A DNA stretch of 5,764 bases, taken from Bacteroidaceae bacterium (GTDB lineage: Bacteria > Bacteroidota > Bacteroidia > Bacteroidales > Bacteroidaceae). The notes under the pieces were generated by a model. That model saw nothing but the letters and a program-made list of their open reading frames with translations, did not search any database and had not been told where the DNA came from. This document shows, piece after piece, positions 1 through 5,104 of this stretch. Numbering within the stretch: position 1 is the stretch's first letter; each line of letters opens with the position of its first letter. The DNA is taken from assembly GCA_017466965.1 (NCBI GenBank), contig JAFTTD010000383.1, forward strand, positions 1-5,764. The letters run 5' to 3'. The position numbers were made by a program, and so were the translations under genes.

Positions 1-339
1 GAAGAAGCTTTTGCTACAGGCAAAGAGTTCCAAAAGTTCAAAGCCGGTGACACTATTACAGTGGCTTACAAAATTATTGAAGGTACAAAGGAGCGTATTC
101 AGCTTTACCGTGGTGTTGTAATCAAAATCAATGGTGAAGGAACAAAGAAGCGTTTCACAGTTCGCAAGATGTCTGGTACAGTAGGTGTAGAGCGTATATT
201 CCCGCTTGAATCTCCAAACATCGAAAGCATTGAAGTGAACAAGATTGGTAAGGTACGCCGTGCCAAGCTTTACTACCTCCGTAACCTCACTGGTAAGAAA
301 GCCCGCATTAAGGAAAAATTGGTTGGAAAGAAGGCTTAA
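1..339 (+). CDS. rplS: 50S ribosomal protein L19 (5' end outside window)
   Basis: Structural protein of the large ribosomal subunit, located near the 30S-50S interface. The reading frame is open from base 1 and gives 112 residues before the TAA at 337-339. The visible part begins [10 protein letters not shown] and continues with the L19 core: FKAGDTITV, the stretch around [32 protein letters not shown], and the basic C-terminal tail [24 protein letters not shown]19 is usually about 115-125 residues, so only a handful of N-terminal residues are missing to the left. The GTG at 61 is an internal valine codon and not the start. The gene is followed directly by an intrinsic terminator, so it is the last gene of its transcript. 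The sequence is of Bacteroidota type; the resemblance to Prevotella L19 is from memory. Confidence 0.97.
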   Translation, partial: EEAFATGKEFQKFKAGDTITVAYKIIEGTKERIQLYRGVVIKINGEGTKKRFTVRKMSGTVGVERIFPLESPNIESIEVNKIGKVRRAKLYYLRNLTGKKARIKEKLVGKKA

Positions 340-374
340 TCCTTTCGGAGCACCAACAATTCGGGAAAAAATAG

Positions 375-418
375 GCATCCGTCCACATGCATTTGTGAGG
401 CGGATGCTTTTTTTCTTT
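375..418 (+). terminator. Intrinsic terminator of rplS
   Basis: Stem GCATCCG (375-381) pairs with CGGATGC (401-407). It extends inward through T382-G400 and C383-G399 and, past a bulged A398, CACA/TGTG (384-387 with 394-397). Seven T residues (408-414) follow immediately, then CTTT. It begins 36 bases after the L19 stop codon and has the geometry of a Rho-independent terminator. Confidence 0.93.
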
Positions 419-450
419 CACACTAAGAATGAGAAATAATCAAAAATCAT

Positions 451-458
451 TATCTTTG
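451..458 (+). promoter_or_regulatory. Putative -7 promoter box TATCTTTG
   Basis: TATCTTTG matches the Bacteroidota primary sigma -7 consensus TAnnTTTG exactly and lies just after the rplS terminator, where a new transcript is expected. I see no good TTTG -33 element about 20 bases upstream, so the call rests on the -7 box and position. If used, the transcript starts near 464-468 and has a leader of about 230 bases that contains the hairpin at 507-532 and the whole 22-base repeat array before the hydratase ATG. No better TAnnTTTG was seen between 459 and 695. Confidence 0.55.
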
Positions 459-506
459 TGAATCAAATGGGTTACAAGACCAAAGATTAAAGAAGGGTGT
501 TCATCT

Positions 507-532
507 ATGAGAATTTAGCTTCAGAATCTCAT
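507..532 (+). other. Short inverted repeat in the putative leader
   Basis: ATGAGA (507-512) is the exact reverse complement of TCTCAT (527-532), with a 14-base loop. It sits directly upstream of the tandem repeat array. There is no T-run after it, so it is not an intrinsic terminator. It could be a leader RNA stem or a dyad operator. A 6-bp stem in AT-rich DNA can also arise by chance. Confidence 0.35.
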
Positions 533-543
533 GAATTCTTAAA

Positions 544-631
544 AAACGAGCCTGCATTTAAAAACAAACGAGCCTGCGTTTGCAAATCAATGAGCCTGCG
601 TTTAATAACAAATGAGCCTGCGTTTTTACAA
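544..631. repeat. Four tandem units of 22-base period, core GAGCCTGCGTTT
   Basis: The 16-base motif AAACGAGCCTGCGTTT occurs four times starting at 544, 566, 588 and 610, exactly 22 bases apart, each followed by a 6-base A-rich spacer. Unit 1 has CATTT for CGTTT. Units 3 and 4 have ATG for ACG at the left, and unit 3 begins with C. The innermost bases GAGCCTGC are identical in all four. Each unit has partial dyad symmetry around AGCCTG; unit 2 gives a perfect 6-bp stem (565-570 with 577-582) and units 3 and 4 pair with one T-G wobble. The array is too short and unspaced for CRISPR. Its 22-base period is not a multiple of three, so it is unlikely to be maintained as coding sequence. It may be an iterated protein-binding site, an RNA hairpin series, or a local example of an interspersed repeat family; I cannot tell which. 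Confidence 0.9.
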
Positions 632-695
632 AGAAAAGAATACTACGGACAATACTATAAAACAAAGAACAAAAAACTAAAACACTTAAATATTT

Positions 696-1163
696 ATGGC
701 AAAATTAATTATCAATTCCTACGATGAGTTTGCTTCTCATCTTGGCGAAGTACTCGGAACATCTGAATGGCTTCAGGTAGATCAGGAACGTATCAATCTT
801 TTTGCTGACGCTACCCTTGACCACCAATGGATACATGTTGACGTGGAACGCGCTAAGGCTGAAACACCATACAAGTCAACAATAGCCCACGGCTATCTCA
901 CATTGTCATTGCTCCCTTATCTTTGGGACCAGATTATTGAAGTGAACAACCTCAAGATGATGGTGAACTACGGCATGGACAAGATGAAGTTCGGCCAGCC
1001 CGTAATCACAGGAAGCAGCGTCCGCCTCGTGACAACACTCCAGTCAATTGTCAACCTCAGGGGAACCTGCAAGGCTGAAATCAAATTCAAAATTGAAATA
1101 CAGGACGCAAAGAAGCCAGCCCTTGAAGGCATAGCAACATTCCTATACTATTTCAATGATTGA
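696..1163 (+). CDS. MaoC/NodN-family dehydratase ((R)-specific enoyl-CoA hydratase-like)
   Basis: A 155-residue single hot-dog-fold protein, predicted cytoplasmic, expected to add water reversibly to a trans-2-enoyl-CoA (or a related acyl thioester). The diagnostic region is residues 32-74: RINLFADAT, then LDHQWIHVD (41-49) and IAHGYLTLSLLP (63-74). By analogy with Mycobacterium tuberculosis Rv0130, which it strongly resembles from memory, Asp42 and His47 are the catalytic pair. The residue before the Asp is Leu41, where most relatives have Gly. Length is normal for the family (about 150). The ATG at 696 is chosen because the family N-terminus aligns there; upstream sequence is A/T-rich with no Shine-Dalgarno, as is usual in Bacteroidota. 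Its last codons overlap the start of mtaB by 8 bases, so the two are co-transcribed. The substrate is unknown. Confidence 0.9.
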   Translation: MAKLIINSYDEFASHLGEVLGTSEWLQVDQERINLFADATLDHQWIHVDVERAKAETPYKSTIAHGYLTLSLLPYLWDQIIEVNNLKMMVNYGMDKMKFGQPVITGSSVRLVTTLQSIVNLRGTCKAEIKFKIEIQDAKKPALEGIATFLYYFND

Positions 1164-2478
1164 TACAAGCATTCTTCAGGGCAAAAAAGCCGCGTTCTTC
1201 ACGCTGGGGTGCAAGCTCAACTTTGCGGAAACCTCCACCATCGGACTTCAGCTTGCCAAATACGGAGTAACGAAGGCGGAAAAGGGCGAGCAGGCCGACA
1301 TCTGTATTGTCAACACCTGCTCAGTTACTGAAGTGGCAGACCACAAATGCCGTCAGGCTATCCATAAGCTCATTAAGCACCATCCCAATGCATTCGTAGT
1401 GGTGACAGGATGCTATGCACAGCTCAAGCCACAACAGATAGCCGACATTCCGGGTGTGGACCTGGTACTCGGAGCCGAACAGAAGGGCGACCTCATACCG
1501 CTCATGATGAAGTACATGAGCGAGGGCAGAAGAGATGCACTTACGGTGAAGACGGCTGAAATCAAAAGCTTCGCTCCCTCATGCTCGCGTGGCGACCGCA
1601 CGCGTTATTTTCTCAAGGTGCAGGACGGATGCAATTACTACTGCACTTACTGCACCATACCAATGGCACGAGGGCGCAGCCGCAACGGCAGCATAGCGTC
1701 GCTCGTCAGTCAAGCCAAGGCCGTGGCGCAAGAGGGAGGGAAAGAGATAATCATTACGGGAGTCAACATAGGAGATTTCGGGCACACCACCGGCGAGAGC
1801 TTCGCTGACCTTGTGCGTCAGCTCGACAAGGTGGAGGGTATTGAACGGTACAGAATATCGTCCATAGAGCCAAACCTGCTGACCGACGAAATAATTGAAT
1901 ACGTGGCACAGTCGCGCGCATTCATGCCACACTTCCACATTCCGCTCCAGAGCGGAAGCGACGAAGTGCTTCGCCTGATGCGCAGGAAGTACGACACGGA
2001 GCTTTTTGCTTACAAGATAAAAAAGATAAAAAAACTCATGCCCCATGCCTTCATCGGTGTGGACGTCATTGTAGGGACACGCGGCGAGCGCGACGAACTT
2101 TTTGAGGAAGCGTACCGCTTCATCGAGGGACTTGACATATCCCAGCTCCATGTGTTCAGCTATTCGGAACGTCCGGGCACCAAGGCGCTTGAGATTCCCC
2201 ACAGCGTAAGCCCCGAACAAAAGCACGAACGAAGCCAGCGACTACTCGCTTTGTCAGCAATGAAGACAAAGAGTTTCTACGAATCCGCCACAGGAACAGT
2301 GCGTCCCGTACTCTTCGAACACACTTCGGGCAGAAACAAACCTATGCATGGGTTCACCGACAACTACATCAGAGTAGAGATTCCGAATACTCCCGAACTT
2401 GACAACAGAATAGTTCCCGTCATGCTCGGAAGCATGAACGAAAAGGGAGATTCGCTTATAGGAACAATATCTGAATAG
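1156..2478 (+). CDS. mtaB: tRNA (t6A37) methylthiotransferase MtaB
   Basis: A radical-SAM enzyme of the MiaB/RimO/MtaB family that inserts a methylthio group at C2 of N6-threonylcarbamoyladenosine 37 in tRNA-Lys, giving ms2t6A next to the anticodon. The 440 residues contain the expected order of domains. The N-terminal UPF0004 domain has three cluster-binding cysteines: Cys19 (TLGCKLN), Cys55 (NTCSV) and Cys86 (TGCYAQ). The radical-SAM domain has CxxxCxxC at Cys159, Cys163 and Cys166 (DGCNYYCTYC). A TRAM-type tail lies at about 375-440. TLGCKLN and the full length favour MtaB over MiaB and RimO. All cluster ligands are intact, so the gene should be functional. The ATG at 1156 lies within the end of the hydratase gene (8-base overlap), suggesting translational coupling. 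Base composition looks more GC-rich than in the - strand genes to the right. A strong terminator follows the stop. Confidence 0.95.
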   Translation: MIDTSILQGKKAAFFTLGCKLNFAETSTIGLQLAKYGVTKAEKGEQADICIVNTCSVTEVADHKCRQAIHKLIKHHPNAFVVVTGCYAQLKPQQIADIPGVDLVLGAEQKGDLIPLMMKYMSEGRRDALTVKTAEIKSFAPSCSRGDRTRYFLKVQDGCNYYCTYCTIPMARGRSRNGSIASLVSQAKAVAQEGGKEIIITGVNIGDFGHTTGESFADLVRQLDKVEGIERYRISSIEPNLLTDEIIEYVAQSRAFMPHFHIPLQSGSDEVLRLMRRKYDTELFAYKIKKIKKLMPHAFIGVDVIVGTRGERDELFEEAYRFIEGLDISQLHVFSYSERPGTKALEIPHSVSPEQKHERSQRLLALSAMKTKSFYESATGTVRPVLFEHTSGRNKPMHGFTDNYIRVEIPNTPELDNRIVPVMLGSMNEKGDSLIGTISE

Positions 2479-2482
2479 AAAT

Positions 2483-2537
2483 AAAAAACGATGAGCGCTA
2501 CAGACTGTATATTCAATCTGTAGCGCTCATTGGTTTA
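2483..2537. terminator. Bidirectional intrinsic terminator between convergent genes
   Basis: ATGAGCGCTACAGA (2491-2504) and its perfect reverse complement (2517-2530) form a 14-bp stem with a 12-base loop; G2490-T2531 and C2489-G2532 may extend it. On the + strand the stem is followed by TGGTTTATT, a weak T-tract, 13 bases after the mtaB stop. On the - strand it is followed by the complement of A2483-A2488, a run of six T residues, 38 bases after the lipoprotein-gene stop. It therefore suits both converging transcripts, and is stronger for the - strand. Confidence 0.92.
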
Positions 2538-2568
2538 TTGTATGGCAATCTGCTTTTCGGTTTCACAT

Positions 2569-3324
2569 TCACTTCATCTGCTTCAGCATATTCTCCAACG
2601 CATCAAGATTACGTGGGTCTGCATTTACATCCAGAACACAGCCGTTACGGTCAATCAATTTGTATGTAGGGAAAGAGTTCACGCCAAGAAAACGCTCAAT
2701 AGCAGACTGCTGTTCAGATGGCAGATTGTAATGGACAACGTTTTCACCTAATACATTGTATTCCTTGATAACATTTTTCCAAGAGTCTTCGTCTGAATTG
2801 TTCGCAAGATACAGGAAAACAATGTCATAAGGAGCAAGACGATCGAACTCCTCCTTACTATTCGCAAGCGCGGCCTTGTACGGTCCGCACCATGTACCCC
2901 ATACGTCAAGCAAAACCAGCTTGCCTCTGTATGGCTCTGTCAGCTTTTGCAGTATTTTTTCTCCATCACTCATATTCTTCACATCTTCAGCAGACATCAG
3001 ACTGCCAGACGAAGATATATCACGCGCCAACAATGCTTTATACGTATCATTCTTCTCTTTCACAACAGCCTTAGCTGCTTCCAGCTTCACTTCTGTTTCC
3101 ATCCACTTGAGCATGGCAGACGGAAGTGGTTTTCGCACCTCATCTATGATTTCATAAAGTCTGGCACAAACATAAATGTCGTGCAGAGTTGGAGAGCATT
3201 GTACGCTGTCCATCATATTCTGCACTTTTTTGAACATCAGATAAGCATTTAGTTCCGTAACAGTACGGGCAAACAGAGCATTGATAGTAGTCATCAATTC
3301 GCCTTTTGTTAAAAGCTTCAGCAA
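2569..3324 (-). CDS. C-terminal thioredoxin-fold fragment of the same gene
   Basis: This 251-residue frame opens at a TTG (3324) but is best read as the continuation of the upstream frame. The first six or so residues are probably not native. Helical sequence up to about residue 120 is followed by a TlpA/thioredoxin-like domain. That domain has a first strand (KLVLLDVWGTW), the active-site position WCGPYK (Cys146, Tyr149; codons at 2889-2887 and 2880-2878), and the cis-proline loop SFPTY (Pro codon 2670-2668). The normal motif is WCGPC, so the resolving cysteine is replaced by Tyr, which one base change (TGC to TAC) would explain. The fragment has no signal peptide; if initiated on its own it would stay in the cytoplasm. 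A reductase or isomerase role is known for the fold, but with one cysteine this copy could at best trap mixed disulfides. Its partner is unknown. Confidence 0.78.
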   Translation of the reverse strand: MLKLLTKGELMTTINALFARTVTELNAYLMFKKVQNMMDSVQCSPTLHDIYVCARLYEIIDEVRKPLPSAMLKWMETEVKLEAAKAVVKEKNDTYKALLARDISSSGSLMSAEDVKNMSDGEKILQKLTEPYRGKLVLLDVWGTWCGPYKAALANSKEEFDRLAPYDIVFLYLANNSDEDSWKNVIKEYNVLGENVVHYNLPSEQQSAIERFLGVNSFPTYKLIDRNGCVLDVNADPRNLDALENMLKQMK

Positions 3325-4951
3325 CCGATTTCTTCTCTTCTTCTGATTTCAGAGTATCGATATGTTCCTTGATTGCATTTGTCTCTGCTTCGTAACGCTT
3401 CAGAGCGTCCGACTCCTTTTCAGAAAGAACAATATATCCGTCCTCAGACATTCGCCTGGCAAGGTCTGTCATTTTCCACGATGACTCTCCCTTCTCTCTT
3501 GCCATATAGCCTAAATGATAATTCATGAAACTACTGAAGATATTGCTCAGAGTATATGGATGGTCATGAACATTGCTCCATATATTCCTGTCCACATAAT
3601 CCAGATATTCACCAGGGAGCTTAAAGTCTTTAGCATATAATTGTGCCATCATAAGCCTATCGCCTTGGGCTATAAGCCAACAAGTCTCCACAAATTCCTG
3701 ATACCGTTCAGACAAATAGGGATGGGCATCGGCAAGTTCATCCAATCCTTTCATGAGAGAAGTTCTCTCCTCGTCTGTTTTTTTCAAAAACTGCATAAGT
3801 TCTTCATCTGTATAATTTCCAAAATCCAGATGCGTCTCCATTGTTCTTCTTGGAAAAGCAAGTATTTCGTTTTGCAAGCGCACATCACGCCCCATGAAGA
3901 GTTTATGTCCCGAAGAGAAATCGCAGAGCATGAAATAAGTCTCTCCTGGTTCAATCACTGTTTCCACCTCACATCTGTTCCAGTCAATAACAGCCTGTGA
4001 TGTATTCAGCAATGGTATTGATATTGTAAAACGTCCCAACGAATCCAGGGGAGCATAGTAATTCTTTTCGGAATCGGTGAAAATGTCATTAACAGACAGC
4101 TCCACCTCTTTTCCTCCATTGTCCCAGTCCAGAGTAGTCATATCTTTCAGCCAGCCAACGATTGTCACACTGTCGTCCATCGTGTAACCGTTATCCTTAA
4201 AATCCTTGCGCTTATCTTTCACCGGATAAGCAGGCAAATGATTCGTAGTGACAGGTATGCACTTCACTCGTTTGCCATCTCCTACTGTGACATTACGCTT
4301 TCCCTTCTTCATGGCTTCCACCTCAATGTTAAGTTGCTCACCACCATTGCGTACAGAGAAAGAATACGTATCATTGTCCGCCTCTTTCATAGTTTCTATA
4401 TCCCACACTCTGTTGTCGAATATCACATGTTGCTCTGCAAATCCAATGAACCAGTCACCAGTCTTAGAGTTTACCCAATAAGTATCTTTAATACCTTTTG
4501 GCAACAAAGATGCACTACGAATGTTCTTCAGCACCCAACCATTTGGTTCCACAAAATCGAACCGTTCCGTGCGCTCAGGCAGCGGATCGAAAATCATAAC
4601 AAACTCCACCTCACCACTTTCAGCAGGAATCTGAAAATCCTTGTCGAGTTCCGGCACTGTTTTTGTAGAGTCCTCTATAACGCCTCTTACTTTACAAAGC
4701 GTATCACCTGCCTGGAGATATGTGTCCGAAGTCATTCGTATCCAATAATTCTGATAAACCTGTCTGATATTCAAGGTTATCGCAGTATAATCTGCAAGCA
4801 GTTCCACTTTCTTTATTTTAATTTCTCTGTCCGTATTAACATGGCCCACCACAACATCATTCCAAATGCGGAAATCATGTTTTTCCTTTTCAGAACAAGC
4901 ACTAACTAATATCAGAACAATCAACAACAAATAACCTTTTATCCTATACAT
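3152..4951 (-). CDS. N-terminal fragment of secreted thioredoxin-like lipoprotein
   Basis: A 599-residue frame, of which about the first 549 residues are native and the last 50 are read out of frame after the frameshift. Residues 1-19 form a lipoprotein signal: a basic start (MYRIKGY), a hydrophobic stretch and lipobox VSAC with Cys19 as the lipidated residue. SEKEKHD follows, so attachment to the outer membrane is likely but the facing side is uncertain. Residues about 25-250 appear beta-rich (including the phrase DPLPERTERFDFVE). About 258-363 resembles a carboxypeptidase-regulatory-like beta sandwich (DSVTIVGWLKD, LDSLGRFTISIPLLNTS), and about 364-549 is mainly helical. This order is known from large Bacteroidota thiol-disulfide proteins with a C-terminal thioredoxin domain. 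The ATG at 4951 is preceded, 5 bases away, by purine-rich AAAAAAGG (4964-4957 on the - strand). As it stands, the product would lack its thioredoxin domain. Confidence 0.8.
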   Translation of the reverse strand: MYRIKGYLLLIVLILVSACSEKEKHDFRIWNDVVVGHVNTDREIKIKKVELLADYTAITLNIRQVYQNYWIRMTSDTYLQAGDTLCKVRGVIEDSTKTVPELDKDFQIPAESGEVEFVMIFDPLPERTERFDFVEPNGWVLKNIRSASLLPKGIKDTYWVNSKTGDWFIGFAEQHVIFDNRVWDIETMKEADNDTYSFSVRNGGEQLNIEVEAMKKGKRNVTVGDGKRVKCIPVTTNHLPAYPVKDKRKDFKDNGYTMDDSVTIVGWLKDMTTLDWDNGGKEVELSVNDIFTDSEKNYYAPLDSLGRFTISIPLLNTSQAVIDWNRCEVETVIEPGETYFMLCDFSSGHKLFMGRDVRLQNEILAFPRRTMETHLDFGNYTDEELMQFLKKTDEERTSLMKGLDELADAHPYLSERYQEFVETCWLIAQGDRLMMAQLYAKDFKLPGEYLDYVDRNIWSNVHDHPYTLSNIFSSFMNYHLGYMAREKGESSWKMTDLARRMSEDGYIVLSEKESDALKRYEAETNAIKEHIDTLKSEEEKKSVAEAFNKRRIDDYYQCSVCPYCYGTKCLSDVQKSAEYDGQRTMLSNSARHLCLCQTL

Positions 4952-4986
4952 AAAAACCTTTTTTATAACAATATTTCATTCCGAGA

Positions 4987-4994
4987 CAAATATA
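4987..4994 (-). promoter_or_regulatory. Putative -7 promoter box TATATTTG for the lipoprotein gene
   Basis: The - strand reads TATATTTG here, an exact match to the Bacteroidota -7 consensus TAnnTTTG, lying about 35 bases upstream of the ATG at 4951. This gives a leader of roughly 30 bases. A TTTG -33 element is not evident at the usual distance. The position suggests that the lipoprotein gene has its own promoter and does not depend on read-through from the gene at 5105-5764, 153 bases upstream. Confidence 0.55.
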
Positions 4995-5104
4995 AAACTT
5001 TTTGCAATTAAACACCATACACTAAATCTGAAATTCATTTGCATTGAAGATGTTTCTTATTTGCAGATATAGTTTGTTGTCACTTATATAAATCCATGAA
5101 CTTT

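Larger units (their letters stand above)
340..695. other. Non-coding stretch between rplS and the maoC-mtaB unit
   Basis: This 356-base AT-rich stretch holds, in order, the rplS terminator (375-418), a Bacteroidota -7 promoter box (451-458), a short inverted repeat (507-532), a four-unit tandem repeat of 22-base period (544-631) and an A-rich leader up to the ATG at 696. A 76-codon open frame (497-727) crosses it, but it runs through the repeats and into the hydratase gene in another frame. Its NEPAF peptide recurs only because three 22-base units equal 66 bases. I do not regard it as a gene. Confidence 0.75.
2569..4951 (-). pseudogene. Frameshifted thioredoxin-like (TlpA-family) lipoprotein gene, whole extent
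   Basis: One gene split across two frames. On the - strand the N-terminal frame runs from ATG 4951 and the C-terminal frame ends with TGA at 2569-2571. Skipping one base in the AAAA (3307-3304) or TTTT (3314-3311) run joins them as ...SVAEAFNK/GELMTTINALF..., giving 793 residues, which fits the large secreted thioredoxin proteins of Bacteroidota. The switch must lie between 3349 (an in-frame TGA of the second frame) and 3152 (the stop region of the first). The approximately 50 residues of the first frame after 3305 are cysteine-rich and have no family character, whereas the second frame reads as a continuous helical then thioredoxin region. The repaired protein also lacks the second CxxC cysteine. 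It may be a true pseudogene, a recent or reversible homopolymer mutation, or a sequencing error; the sequence alone does not decide. Confidence 0.78.

Noticed and set aside
61..63. GTG at 61 as the start of L19
   Set aside because: The frame is open to base 1 and upstream residues ([18 protein letters not shown]) match the L19 N-terminal region, so this GTG is an internal valine.
544..631. CRISPR array
   Set aside because: Repeat cores of 16 bases with 6-base spacers are far too short, spacers are A-rich and not unique target-like sequences, and no cas genes are present.
497..727. 76-codon + strand frame with a repeated NEPAF peptide
   Set aside because: It is a reading of the 22-base repeat array and then of the maoC start in a different frame. 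The peptide repeat is forced by three 22-base units making 66 bases, and the rest lacks protein character.
1579..2226. 215-codon - strand frame opposite mtaB
   Set aside because: It lies wholly within the intact radical-SAM gene on the other strand, and it has no recognisable domain; it is a shadow of the GC-richer coding sequence.
3300..3315. Programmed ribosomal frameshift site
   Set aside because: The join needs a +1 shift, and the sequence GCT TTT AAC AAA AGG does not form a canonical -1 heptamer or a stop-adjacent +1 site. The first frame continues about 50 codons. Mutation or sequence error is simpler, though not excluded.
4238..4909. 223-codon + strand frame opposite the lipoprotein gene
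   Set aside because: It is antisense to a gene with a clear signal peptide and family character, and its own translation shows no motif.
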